NCBI RefSeq assembly: GCF_040732315.1
Contig: NZ_CP160388.1
Span: 1,258,501-1,322,500, forward strand
DNA from: Oryzisolibacter sp. LB2S
Lineage (GTDB): Bacteria > Pseudomonadota > Gammaproteobacteria > Burkholderiales > Burkholderiaceae_C
Length of the DNA: 64,000 nt
Direction: 5' to 3'
Below the pieces are notes generated by a model. The model searched no databases, was not told the DNA's origin, and worked only from the letters and a program-made list of their open reading frames with translations. Shown here piece after piece: positions 1 to 8,606 of this stretch. Position numbers and translations under genes: made by a program. Position 1 is the first letter of the stretch. Each line of letters starts with the position of its first letter.

Positions 1-447
1 GGGCGCGGCGCCCGTGTAGAAGATGTTCTTGGACAGCTCCTCGCCCTCGTACTGCACGGGGTAGAACAGCAGGCCGTTGTTCTGCTCGAACACCGGCAGC
101 ACGGACTTGCGCGAGACGCTGGTCCAGCAGCCGAAGACCACGGCCACCTTGTCCTGGGTGAGCAGCTGCTTGGCCTTCTCGGCGAACAGCGGCCAGTTGG
201 AGGCCGGGTCCACCACCACGGGCTCGAGCTTCTTGCCGAGCACGCCGCCCTTGGCGTTGATGTCGTCGATGGCCATCAGCACCGTGTCCTTGAGCACGGT
301 CTCGGAGATCGCCATGGTGCCCGAGAGGCTGTGCAGCACGCCGACCTTGATGGTGTCTGCTGCCTGTGCGCTCAGGCCCGTGAGCGACAGGCTGGCGACG
401 GCCGCCGCGGCGGCGAGGGTTTTCATGGCGGTACGACGTTCGAGCAT
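1..447 (-). CDS. urtA: Urea ABC transporter substrate-binding protein, 5' part only
   Basis: Periplasmic binding protein that delivers urea to an ABC importer. The reverse strand reads in frame from an ATG at 447 to the window edge, about 149 codons; the 3' part lies outside. The N-terminus is a secretion signal (basic MLERRTAMK, then an Ala/Leu-rich core ending near AQA), followed by the branched-chain-amino-acid-type binding fold with [26 protein letters not shown] and [11 protein letters not shown], the last two being typical of UrtA rather than leucine-binding proteins. It is divergent from allophanate hydrolase and urea carboxylase, so the locus pairs urea uptake with ATP-dependent urea breakdown. 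A sigma-54 type promoter lies about 75-90 bases upstream, which fits nitrogen control. The other transporter genes would be expected to the left of the window. Confidence 0.9.
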   Translation of the reverse strand, partial: MLERRTAMKTLAAAAAVASLSLTGLSAQAADTIKVGVLHSLSGTMAISETVLKDTVLMAIDDINAKGGVLGKKLEPVVVDPASNWPLFAEKAKQLLTQDKVAVVFGCWTSVSRKSVLPVFEQNNGLLFYPVQYEGEELSKNIFYTGAAP

Positions 448-485
448 GGTTTGACCTTTCAAGTGAGCGGGGTTCCGAAGCCAGG

Positions 486-503
486 CCGGGAACCGTTTCC
501 CGG
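486..503 (-). promoter_or_regulatory. Perfect inverted repeat in the urtA leader
   Basis: CCGGGAA-ccgt-TTCCCGG is a perfect 7-bp stem with a 4-base loop. It lies just downstream of the start predicted from the sigma-54 promoter and about 40 bases before the urtA ATG. It could be an operator for the divergent pair or a stable RNA hairpin in the leader. There is no U-run after it, so it does not look like a terminator. Confidence 0.45.
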
Positions 504-521
504 GCTTGGTACCAGCCTTCA

Positions 522-537
522 AGCAAGCCGTGTGCCA
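522..537 (-). promoter_or_regulatory. Candidate sigma-54 (-24/-12) promoter for urtA
   Basis: Read on the reverse strand this is TGGCAC-ACGGC-TTGCT, a full match to the RpoN consensus TGGCAC-N5-TTGCW with the GG and GC elements correctly spaced. Transcription would start near 511 and give a leader of roughly 65 bases before the urtA ATG. Sigma-54 dependence with NtrC activation is well known for urea and other nitrogen transport genes, so the placement makes biological sense. Activator sites were not identified with certainty. Confidence 0.75.
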
Positions 538-736
538 TTGCATGTCCCGCTGCGGCGGCGCGCGCGCAGCGCAATGCCGCGGGCCATGGGTGCGGCCAAG
601 TTGGTGCGGTCCATGCCCCATGGCGGGGCGCGCCATGCACCGTGGCCAGGCCATGCCGGGCGGTCGCCGGGCGGCGCTGGCATTGGCCCCGTGCGCGGCG
701 GGCGTGGGCATGAAGTTTGCTGAACCTCTGCCATCC

Positions 737-2557
737 ATGCCGATGACAACCCCTGCCACCATGCCCTCGACTGCCTTCTGGACGCTCGCCGACTGGCGCC
801 TGGCCTATGCGCAAGGCGCAGATCCTGCGCAACTGCTCTCAACCCTGCTCGCGGAACTCGACGCGGGCGATACCGCCTGGATTACCCGCCTGTCGGCCGA
901 CGGCCTGCAGGACCGCCTGGGCCTGCTGGCGCAGCAGCTGCAGCAGGCGGGGGGCGATGTCTCGCGCCTGCCGCTCTACGGTGTCCCCATTGCCGTCAAG
1001 GACAACATCGACCTCGCGGGCCTGCCCACCACCTGCGCCTGCCCCGAGTTCGCCTACATGCCCGAGCGCAGCGCCACCGTGGTGCAGCGCCTGGAGGCCG
1101 CGGGCGCCGTGGTCATCGGCAAGACCAACCTCGACCAGTTCGCCACCGGCCTGGTCGGCACGCGCTCGCCCTATGGCGTGGTGCCCAATGCCTTCCGGCC
1201 CGAATACATCAGCGGCGGCTCGAGCTCCGGCTCGGCCTCGGTGGTGGCGCGCGGGCTCGTGCCGCTGGCGCTGGGCACGGACACGGCCGGCTCGGGCCGC
1301 GTGCCCGCGGGGCACAACAACCTCGTGGGCTTCAAGCCCACGCGCGGGCTGGTCAGCAACGGTGGCCTGGTGCCGGCCTGCCGCTCGCTGGACTGCATCA
1401 CCGTGTTTGCGCTCAGCGTGGACGATGCCGATGCGGCGCTTGGCGTGATGGCGGGCTTCGATGCCGCCGACCCGTACTCGCGCCGAGCGCCCGCGCGGCC
1501 CGCCGCCTGGCCGGCCAGGCCCGTGCTGGGCATTCCGGCCAGCATCGACTGGTTTGGCGACGGCTACGCCGCGCAGGTGCATGACCAGGCGCTGCGCAGG
1601 CTCGAGGCATTGGGCGTGGAGCTGCGCGTCATCGACTTCGCGCCCCTGCTCGAGGTGGCCGCGCTGCTCTACGAGGGGCCGTGGGTGGGCGAGCGCTATG
1701 CCGCGCTCGAGGAGGTGATGGACTCCCGCCCCGACATCGTGCACCCGGTGGTGCGCGGCATCGTGGAGAAGGCGCGCAACTTCAGCGCCGTCGACACCTA
1801 CAAGGCCGAATACCGCCGCATGGCGCTGGCGCGCCGGGCCGAGGAGCTGATGGCGGGGCTCGACGGATTGCTCGTGCCCACGGCGCCCAGCATCTACAGG
1901 ATCGACCAGCTGCTGGCCGACCCGGTGGCGCTGAACTCGCGCATGGGCGTCTACACCAACTTCGTCAACCTGCTCGACTGGAGCGCCATCGCGCTGCCCG
2001 CCGGCATGCGCGCCGACGGCTTGCCCGCGGGCATCACGCTGATCGCGCCGGCCTGGCACGAGGCGCGGCTGGCCGAGTTCGGCAGGCTCTGGCAGGAGGC
2101 GATGCCGTGGAAGCGCGGCGCCTCGCAGCAGGCGCTGCCGCCCCTGTCCGCGCCGGCCGCGCGCGACATGGCGGGCCAGGTCATCGTCGCCGTGGTGGGC
2201 GCGCATCTGTCGGGCATGCCGCTCAACGGCCAGCTCACCGAGCGCGGCGCCACGCTGCTCGAGGCCACGCACACCAGCGCCGCCTATCGCCTCTACGCCT
2301 TGCCTGGCACGGTGCCGCCCAAGCCCGGGCTGGTGCGCACCGGCGACGGCGCGCCCATCGCGGTCGAGCTGTGGGCCATGCCGGTCGAGCACTATGGCTC
2401 CTTCGTCGCATTGATTCCGTCGCCGCTGGGCATAGGGAGCCTGGAGCTGATCGATGGCCGCATGGTGCAGGGCTTCGTCTGCGAGCCCTGGGCCACGCAG
2501 GCCGCAGAGGACATCACCGCGCTCGGCGGCTGGCGCGCCTTTCTGGTGCGGAAGTAG
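737..2557 (+). CDS. atzF: Allophanate hydrolase
   Basis: Hydrolyses allophanate, the product of urea carboxylase, to ammonia and CO2. This is an amidase-signature enzyme of about 606 aa, the usual length for the family. Visible active-site elements, numbered from the ATG at 737, are Lys88 in AVKDNID, cis-Ser162 in GGSSSGSA and nucleophile Ser186 in DTAGSGR. The C-terminal ~150 residues match the extra allophanate-hydrolase domain that follows the amidase core. Start choice is uncertain: ATGs at 710, 737, 743 and 761 are all in frame and none has a strong Shine-Dalgarno; the frame is open further upstream but looks non-coding. Urea carboxylase follows 81 bases downstream, presumably in the same transcript. 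Confidence 0.93.
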   Translation: MPMTTPATMPSTAFWTLADWRLAYAQGADPAQLLSTLLAELDAGDTAWITRLSADGLQDRLGLLAQQLQQAGGDVSRLPLYGVPIAVKDNIDLAGLPTTCACPEFAYMPERSATVVQRLEAAGAVVIGKTNLDQFATGLVGTRSPYGVVPNAFRPEYISGGSSSGSASVVARGLVPLALGTDTAGSGRVPAGHNNLVGFKPTRGLVSNGGLVPACRSLDCITVFALSVDDADAALGVMAGFDAADPYSRRAPARPAAWPARPVLGIPASIDWFGDGYAAQVHDQALRRLEALGVELRVIDFAPLLEVAALLYEGPWVGERYAALEEVMDSRPDIVHPVVRGIVEKARNFSAVDTYKAEYRRMALARRAEELMAGLDGLLVPTAPSIYRIDQLLADPVALNSRMGVYTNFVNLLDWSAIALPAGMRADGLPAGITLIAPAWHEARLAEFGRLWQEAMPWKRGASQQALPPLSAPAARDMAGQVIVAVVGAHLSGMPLNGQLTERGATLLEATHTSAAYRLYALPGTVPPKPGLVRTGDGAPIAVELWAMPVEHYGSFVALIPSPLGIGSLELIDGRMVQGFVCEPWATQAAEDITALGGWRAFLVRK

Positions 2558-2638
2558 CTCGCCGTTCGTTTCTTTCGTCGTTTGTTCCAGCGGCCTGGGC
2601 GGCAGGCCGGGCCGCTGCATTGCCTGGAGCCTGATGCC

Positions 2639-5600
2639 ATGTTCAAGACCGTTCTCATCGCCAACCGAGGTGAAATCGCCGTGCGCATCGCGCGCACCCT
2701 CAAGAAGATGGGCATACGCTCGGTCGCCGTGTATTCGGATGCCGACCGCGACAGCCTGCATGTGGCCTGCGCCGATGTGGCGGTGGCGCTCAACGCCGGT
2801 GGCTCGAGCGCGCCCGCCGACACCTATCTGCGCGGCGATCGCATTCTCGAGATCGCCCGCGAGACCGGGGCCGAGGCCATCATTCCCGGCTACGGCTTTC
2901 TGTCGGAGAACATGGAGTTCGCCGAGCAATGCGCGGCCGCGGGCATCGTCTTCGTCGGCCCCACGCCCGAGCAGGTGCGGCGCTTCGGCCTCAAGCACAC
3001 CTCGCGCGAGATCGCCGAGGCCGCGGGCGTGCCGCTCACGCCCGGCACGGGCCTGCTGCACAGCCTCGATGAGGCCATGACGGCCGCCCAGCGCATAGGC
3101 TACCCCGTCATGCTCAAGAGCACGGCGGGTGGCGGCGGCATCGGCCTGTCACGCTGCGACAACGAGACCGAGCTGCTTGCGGCCTACGAGTCCGTGCAGC
3201 GCCTGGGCCAGAACTTCTTCAAGGACAGCGGCGTGTTCCTCGAGCGCTTCGTCGCCGACGCGCGCCATGTCGAGGTGCAGATCTTCGGCGACGGACGGGG
3301 CCGCGTGGTGGCGCTGGGCGAGCGCGACTGCTCGGTGCAGCGGCGCAACCAGAAGGTGATCGAGGAGACCCCCGCGCCGCATCTGCCGCCGGCCACGCGC
3401 GCGGCCCTGCTGGCCGCCGCGGTCAAGCTCGGCGAGGCCGTGGGCTATGTCTCGGCCGGCACGGTCGAGTTCATCTACGACGGCGCGCGCGATGCGTTCT
3501 ACTTCCTCGAGGTCAACACCCGGCTGCAGGTCGAGCACCCGATCACCGAGGAGGTGACGGGGCTGGATCTCGTCGAGTGGATGCTGCGCGTCGCCGCGGG
3601 CGAGCCGCCAAGCTTCGACCAGCTGCCCGAGCCGCAGGGCGCGGCGATCGAGGTGCGGGTCTATGCCGAGAACCCCGTGCGCGGCTTTCAGCCCGCGCCG
3701 GGCGTGCTCACCGACGTGCAGTTCCCCGAGGGCGTGCGCGTCGATACCTGGGTGCAGACCGGCACCGAGGTGTCGGCCCACTACGATCCCATGATCGCCA
3801 AAGTCATCGCCCACGGCGCCGACCGCGAGGAGGCGCGCCACAAGCTGCTGATGGCGCTCGAGCTCACGCGCCTGCACGGCAGCGCCACCAACCTCGACTA
3901 CCTGCGCAGCATCCTGCAGAGCCCGGAGTTCGCGCAGGGCACGGTGTCCACGCGCTTTCTCGACCGCTACGAATATGTCTCGCCCGTGGTCGAGGTGCTG
4001 GAGCCCGGCACCTACACCACGGTGCAGGACTATCCCGGCCGCACGGGCTACTGGGACATCGGCGTGCCGCCGTCCGGGCCCATGGATGGCTACGCCTTCC
4101 GGCTTGCCAACCGCATCGTCGGCAACCATGAAAGCGCGGCCGGCCTGGAATGCACGCTGCAGGGGCCCACGCTCAAGTTCCACGGCGATGCGGTGATCGC
4201 GCTCACGGGCGCGCCCGCGCTGGCCACGCTGGACAACGGCGACCCGCTGCCCTGGTGGCGGCCCATCGCCGTGCGCGCAAGCCAGGTGCTGCGCATAGGC
4301 CGCGCCAGCAGCGGCTGCCGCAGCTATGTCGCCATTCGCCGGGGCCTGGACGTGCCCGACTATCTGGGCAGCAAGTCCACCTTCGTGCTCGGACAGTTCG
4401 GCGGACATGCGGGCCGCACGCTGCGCGTGGGCGACGTGCTGTCCATCAGCCGGCCCGAGCTGGCCGCGTGCAACACGCCCGCGCCGGCCTATGTGCCCGC
4501 GACGCCGCCGCACGAGCTGATCCCGACCTACGGCAAACATTGGGACATCGCCGTGCTCTACGGCCCGCATGGCGCGCCGGACTTCTTCACTCCCGAGAGC
4601 ATCGCCACCTTCTTTGGCACCGACTACGAGGTGCACTACAACTCCAACCGCCTCGGCGTGCGCCTGGTCGGGCCCCGGCCCGAATGGACGCGCAGCGACG
4701 GCGGCGAGGCCGGCCTGCATCCGTCCAACGTGCACGACTGCGTCTACGCGATCGGCAGCATCAACTTCACGGGCGACACGCCGGTCATACTGACCTGCGA
4801 CGGCCCGAGCCTGGGCGGGTTCGTCTGCGCCGCCACCATCGCGCAGGCCGAGCTGTGGAAGGTGGGCCAGGTCAAGCCGGGCGACACCATACGCTTTCGG
4901 CGCATAGGCTTCGACGAGGCGCTGGCGCTCGAGCGTGCGCAGGACGAGGCCATCCGCCTGCTGCGCCCCATGCCCGATCTGCCGGCGCTCGCCCTGCCCA
5001 CCGCGCCGGCCACCGTGTCCGAATGCGTGCTCGCCGAACTGCCCGCCGAGGGCGATCGCCCGGCCGTGGCCTACCGCCAGGCCGGCGACAAGTACATCCT
5101 GCTCGAATACGGCCCGAACGTGCTCGACCTGCGCCTGCGGCTGCGCGTGCATCTGCTCATGGAGGCCATGGCGGCCGCGCGCATCGACGGCGTGCAGGAG
5201 CTCTCGCCCGGCGTGCGCTCGGTGCAGATCCACTACGACAGCCGCGTGATCGGCCAGTCGGCCCTGGTGCAGAGGCTGATCGCGCTGGAGCGCCAGCTGC
5301 CCGATGTCGACGGCGTCAGGGTGCCCAGCCGCATCGTGCACCTGCCCATGGCCTTCGAGGACTCGGCCACGCTGGGCGCGGTCACGCGCTACATGGAGAC
5401 CGTCAAGGCCGAGGCGCCCTGGCTGCCCAACAACGTGGACTTCATACAGCGCATCAACGGCCTGGACAGCCGCGAGGACGTGCGCCGCACGGTGTTCGAT
5501 GCAAGCTACATGGTCATGGGCCTGGGCGACGTGTACCTGGGCGCGCCCTGCGCCGTTCCGCTCGATCCGCGCCACCGGCTGCTGACCTCCAAGTACAACC

Positions 5601-6313
5601 CCGCGCGCACGTTCACCGCCGAGGGCACGGTGGGCATAGGCGGCGTCTACATGTGCATCTATGGCATGGACTCGCCGGGCGGCTACCAGCTCGTCGGCCG
5701 CACGGTGCCGATCTGGAACAAGTTTCTGAGCAACCGCCAGTTCGGCGCCGAGCCCTGGCTGCTGCGCTTCTTCGACCGCGTGCGCTTTTATCCGGTCAGC
5801 GAGGCCGAGCTCGAGCGCTTTCGCGCCGACTTCCGCGCCGGGCGGGCGCAGGTGCGCGTCGAGGACGCGGTGTTCGACCTCTCCGAGCACGAGCGGCTGC
5901 TCGAACGTGACCGGCACGACATCGCGGCCTTCCAGCAGCGCCAGCAGGCGGCCTACGCGGCCGAGGTGGCGCTGTGGCAGAGCGACGCGGCCGCGCACGC
6001 GGGCGACGACGGGGACGGCCCGGCCCACCAGGCGGCGCATGACAACGCCGTGGCGGCCGACATGTCGGGCAATGTGTGGAAGCTGCTGGTCGAGGTCGGC
6101 CAGCAGGTGGAGGCCGGTCAGCCGCTCGTGATACTCGAAGCCATGAAGATGGAGTTCCAGGTCACGGCGAGCCAGGCGGGCACGGTGGTCGCCCTGTACT
6201 GCAAGGCGGGCAAGACAGTCGCGGCCGGCGACGCGCTGCTCGCGATCGAGCCGCTGGCCCCGGGCCAGGCCCGGCCGCAGACGAGCCCGTCCGAGGTCTG
6301 CGATACCGTCTGA
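2639..6313 (+). CDS. uca: Urea carboxylase (biotin-dependent)
   Basis: Carboxylates urea to allophanate using ATP and bicarbonate, the first step of the urea amidolyase pathway. The product is 1,224 aa from the ATG at 2639 (MFKTVLIANRGEIAVRIA). Order of domains: biotin carboxylase N-domain, ATP-grasp (about residues 115-320, with a glycine-rich KSTAGGGGIG loop) and C-domain (to about 440); a KipA-like then a KipI-like carboxyltransferase region (about 450-1040); and a C-terminal biotinyl domain whose EAMKMEF motif places the biotinylated lysine at about residue 1170. Urea-specific rather than acetyl-CoA/propionyl-CoA carboxylase is supported by the Kip-like half and by the neighbouring allophanate hydrolase. 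Some related enzymes prefer guanidine; this could not be excluded from sequence, but adjacency to urtA favours urea. Confidence 0.93.
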   Translation: MFKTVLIANRGEIAVRIARTLKKMGIRSVAVYSDADRDSLHVACADVAVALNAGGSSAPADTYLRGDRILEIARETGAEAIIPGYGFLSENMEFAEQCAAAGIVFVGPTPEQVRRFGLKHTSREIAEAAGVPLTPGTGLLHSLDEAMTAAQRIGYPVMLKSTAGGGGIGLSRCDNETELLAAYESVQRLGQNFFKDSGVFLERFVADARHVEVQIFGDGRGRVVALGERDCSVQRRNQKVIEETPAPHLPPATRAALLAAAVKLGEAVGYVSAGTVEFIYDGARDAFYFLEVNTRLQVEHPITEEVTGLDLVEWMLRVAAGEPPSFDQLPEPQGAAIEVRVYAENPVRGFQPAPGVLTDVQFPEGVRVDTWVQTGTEVSAHYDPMIAKVIAHGADREEARHKLLMALELTRLHGSATNLDYLRSILQSPEFAQGTVSTRFLDRYEYVSPVVEVLEPGTYTTVQDYPGRTGYWDIGVPPSGPMDGYAFRLANRIVGNHESAAGLECTLQGPTLKFHGDAVIALTGAPALATLDNGDPLPWWRPIAVRASQVLRIGRASSGCRSYVAIRRGLDVPDYLGSKSTFVLGQFGGHAGRTLRVGDVLSISRPELAACNTPAPAYVPATPPHELIPTYGKHWDIAVLYGPHGAPDFFTPESIATFFGTDYEVHYNSNRLGVRLVGPRPEWTRSDGGEAGLHPSNVHDCVYAIGSINFTGDTPVILTCDGPSLGGFVCAATIAQAELWKVGQVKPGDTIRFRRIGFDEALALERAQDEAIRLLRPMPDLPALALPTAPATVSECVLAELPAEGDRPAVAYRQAGDKYILLEYGPNVLDLRLRLRVHLLMEAMAAARIDGVQELSPGVRSVQIHYDSRVIGQSALVQRLIALERQLPDVDGVRVPSRIVHLPMAFEDSATLGAVTRYMETVKAEAPWLPNNVDFIQRINGLDSREDVRRTVFDASYMVMGLGDVYLGAPCAVPLDPRHRLLTSKYNPARTFTAEGTVGIGGVYMCIYGMDSPGGYQLVGRTVPIWNKFLSNRQFGAEPWLLRFFDRVRFYPVSEAELERFRADFRAGRAQVRVEDAVFDLSEHERLLERDRHDIAAFQQRQQAAYAAEVALWQSDAAAHAGDDGDGPAHQAAHDNAVAADMSGNVWKLLVEVGQQVEAGQPLVILEAMKMEFQVTASQAGTVVALYCKAGKTVAAGDALLAIEPLAPGQARPQTSPSEVCDTV

Positions 6314-6403
6314 GTGACGGGCCCCGTCGACGCCGGCCGCATCAAGGGACTGCGCCCGGCGCAGGGCCGGCGGTGCTGGTGGAGCGGGTGGGAGTGGGGA
6401 TTC

Positions 6404-6480
6404 TGGCCTGCCCGGAGGGACTCGAACCCCCGACCTATTGCTTAGAAGGCAATTGCTCTATCCGGTTGAGCTACGGGCAG
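6404..6480 (-). tRNA. tRNA-Arg (anticodon UCU)
   Basis: The reverse strand folds as a complete 77-nt cloverleaf: acceptor CTGCCCG/CGGGCAG, D arm starting GCTC, anticodon stem ATTGC/GCAAT with loop CTTCTAA (anticodon TCT), five-base variable loop AGGTC, and T arm GGGGG-TTCGAGT-CCCTC. The discriminator base is G and CCA is encoded in the DNA. It reads the AGA (and AGG) arginine codons, which are rare in this GC-rich genome. Confidence 0.95.
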
Positions 6481-6572
6481 TTGGTGCAGCCAAGGTGCAG
6501 GATCATACCGGGGCGCGGGGCCTGCTCCGGCAATGCCGCCATGGCGATGTGGCCGAATCGATGGAATCTGAT

Positions 6573-6624
6573 GAAAAAATGGCTGCAGCGCGCTCTGTGG
6601 GCGCGCTGGCAGCTATTGTTTTTG
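6573..6624 (-). repeat. Interspersed ~50-bp repeat, copy F
   Basis: On the reverse strand the sequence runs ACAATAGCTGC, then an inverted pair AGCGCGC...GCGCGCT, then GCAGCCATTTTTT, matching the repeat family described in the findings (consensus core GATAGCTGCTnGCGCTTG...AAGCGCTGnnGGCCAATTT). It sits between the tRNA gene and the 3' end of the M14 peptidase gene. Confidence 0.7.
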
Positions 6625-6642
6625 ATGGTCCTGCCCGGTCTC

Positions 6643-8427
6643 TCAGTCCGTGTCCTCGAACACCAGGGACGGCGGCACCATCACGCGCGCCGTGTCGCCG
6701 AGGTTGGCGATGAGGTGGTGGGCGAAGTAGCTGTTCTGCGTGTCGGGCTCGAGCGCCGCGATGGCCAGGTTGGCCAGCGGCTGGTTGAGCGGCACGTAAT
6801 AGCTGCCGGCCGGTATGTCGATGGCGCTGCGCGTGGGCGTGACCTGAACGCGGATGATGGGCTGGTCGCCCTCCACGCTGCCGCGCACATCCTTGCGCGT
6901 GGCGGTGTCGCGGCTGTCCTCGTGGTAGGTGTCGGCCAGCACCGATCCCTGCTCGGCCACGCGCAGCACCTGCAGGCCCAGCAGCCGCAGGCGCTCGACG
7001 GCGTCGTCCGCGCTCTCGGCCAGCCAGTAGCCGCAGGGGCGCGGGCGCTTCTTCAGGGCCTGCAGCCGCAGCGACGAGTTCCAGTCCACGCGCAGCGTGC
7101 GGTCGGCGCCGGTCGCGGGGTCGAGCATGATGATCTCGTGCTGGGTCGGCGTGGGGGCGGCCTCGACCACGATCTCGCCGCGGCAGGCCTGGGACGCGAT
7201 GTCGCGCGCCTCGTAGGAGCGCACCTGCTGCAGGCTGTCCGCGCGGTCCACGGTGCTGCGCAGCGCACTCGTGAGGGCCGTGACATGCGAATGCACGCGG
7301 CGCTGTATGTGGGCGCGGCCAATGCCCACGCCGCGCGTCTCCAGCAGCATGCTTACGGCGTTCTTCAGGCCGTTGACGTTGCGTCCCGTGTCCGGCTGCG
7401 TGCCGCCCATGGACAGGCGCAGGTCGTCCATGCGCGTGGAGGTCGTGTAGTACCACTCCTGGGTGAGGTTCTCGGCGTCCAGGGCCTTGATCATGGGGGC
7501 GCGGTACCACTCCAGGGCCGCACGCGTCATGAACTCGGGCAGGTTGGCCGTGGTGGCATGCTGCAGCAGCACGTCGTAGCGCTGGATGGCGTGGAACTTC
7601 TCCAGGAAGCGCCCGGCCACCGTGTACTCGTGCGCGTCGATGATGGCCATGGGGCGGTAGTCGCGCACCAGCGCGGCCAGGGCGCGCGTCTCGGGCGTCT
7701 TGAGCAGCAGATGGTCGCGGTTCATGTCCACGCCGCTGGCGGTGGCGCGCTTGCCGGCCTCGGCGCCGTCGGGGTTGGCGCGCGGCACGATGATCACGTT
7801 GATGCGCTTGAGCATGGGCTCTAGCAGGCCCTGGGCGAGTTCGCGCGCCACCACCAGCAGGGCCTCGCTGCCCGCGGGTTCGTCGCCATGCTGCTGGCCG
7901 ACGAGCAGCACTGTGGGGCGGCGGCTGGCCTCCAGCGTGGCGATGTCGGTGCCCGCGGCCTGCGTGAGCAGCAGGGCCTGGATGGGCGTGCCGCGCTGGG
8001 ACAGGCCCAGGTCGAGCAACCGTGAGCGTGTGGCGCCCTGGGTGTCGGTGGCCAGGCGCAGCAGCCATTGCGAGAGTTCGGCATTGGTCGTGAAGGCGCG
8101 CCGGCCCTCGGCCAGGCCCGGTGTCTCGTAGCGCACGGGCGGCTCGGGAAAGCGCGCCGCCACGGCCTCGCCGTAGGGCATGGCGGCGGTGGCCGACTCG
8201 GGAGTGCTGGGCGCGACCGGCGTGATCGTGACCGGCGTGGCTATGGCCTCGTCGCGCGGCGGCAGGCCCAGGGGCGGGGGCACGGGCCTGGTGGCCTGCG
8301 TGGCCGCCACGGGTGGCTTGGCCGCGGGCGTGGCGGCGGGCCAGGGCGGCAGTGGCGTGCTCGCGCAGGCCGACAACAGCACCGCCGCCGAGAGCGTCAG
8401 CAGGGGGGCGGTGAATCTCGCATTCAT
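6643..8427 (-). CDS. M14-family zinc carboxypeptidase-like lipoprotein
   Basis: Probable membrane-anchored zinc peptidase, 594 aa from the ATG at 8427. That start gives a textbook lipoprotein signal (MNARF, hydrophobic core, lipobox LSAC with Cys at about residue 19) followed by a Pro/Ala-rich linker. A start at 8487 is also open but would bury the signal. The catalytic region shows QQHGDEPAG, supplying the HxxE zinc ligands, then PRANPDGAE and DMNRDHLLL as in carboxypeptidase A-like M14 enzymes, and a later IDAHEYT. The substrate cannot be told; relatives act on peptides or cell-wall peptides. It is downstream of rhlE on the same strand, but a strong terminator separates them, so it is probably transcribed on its own. 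Confidence 0.8.
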   Translation of the reverse strand: MNARFTAPLLTLSAAVLLSACASTPLPPWPAATPAAKPPVAATQATRPVPPPLGLPPRDEAIATPVTITPVAPSTPESATAAMPYGEAVAARFPEPPVRYETPGLAEGRRAFTTNAELSQWLLRLATDTQGATRSRLLDLGLSQRGTPIQALLLTQAAGTDIATLEASRRPTVLLVGQQHGDEPAGSEALLVVARELAQGLLEPMLKRINVIIVPRANPDGAEAGKRATASGVDMNRDHLLLKTPETRALAALVRDYRPMAIIDAHEYTVAGRFLEKFHAIQRYDVLLQHATTANLPEFMTRAALEWYRAPMIKALDAENLTQEWYYTTSTRMDDLRLSMGGTQPDTGRNVNGLKNAVSMLLETRGVGIGRAHIQRRVHSHVTALTSALRSTVDRADSLQQVRSYEARDIASQACRGEIVVEAAPTPTQHEIIMLDPATGADRTLRVDWNSSLRLQALKKRPRPCGYWLAESADDAVERLRLLGLQVLRVAEQGSVLADTYHEDSRDTATRKDVRGSVEGDQPIIRVQVTPTRSAIDIPAGSYYVPLNQPLANLAIAALEPDTQNSYFAHHLIANLGDTARVMVPPSLVFEDTD

Positions 8428-8553
8428 GCGCGGGCGGGCGACAGGCTGCGGTGCGCAGGTCAGGGGCAGGGCTGTGGTCGTCTTCATGGTGTGCGGGATG
8501 TTACCGGGCGTCTGTGGCACTTCGCGCATGCGGCGCCATGGCCGAGCGCCCAG

Positions 8554-8584
8554 AAAAAAGGGCCCGGCAATGGTACCGGGCCCG
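8554..8584 (-). terminator. Intrinsic terminator of rhlE
   Basis: On the reverse strand GGGCCCGG-TACCATTG-CCGGGCCC forms a perfect 8-bp GC stem directly followed by six T residues. It lies 23 bases past the rhlE stop and upstream of the M14 peptidase gene, so it should isolate the two genes. Confidence 0.9.
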
Positions 8585-8606
8585 TGACCTTCAATGCATC
8601 AGGTGC

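Noticed and set aside
602..640. GGTGC...GCACC pair as an NtrC site for the urtA promoter
   Set aside because: The half-sites are about 28 bases apart, far more than the usual NtrC spacing.
448..736. Possible guanidine or other riboswitch before the urea carboxylase genes
   Set aside because: No recognisable conserved riboswitch core was seen, and urtA adjacency favours urea.
839..3061. 740-codon open frame on the reverse strand across atzF and uca
   Set aside because: Antisense to two clearly identified enzymes; low-complexity Arg/His/Gly/Ala-rich product typical of a GC-rich shadow frame.
3149..6040. 963-codon open frame antisense to urea carboxylase
   Set aside because: The plus strand encodes a full urea carboxylase with all motifs; the antisense product has no recognisable domain.
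6314..6403. GC-rich inverted repeats after urea carboxylase as a terminator
   Set aside because: Short stems (GACGGG/CCCGTC) with no T-run; not convincing as an intrinsic terminator.
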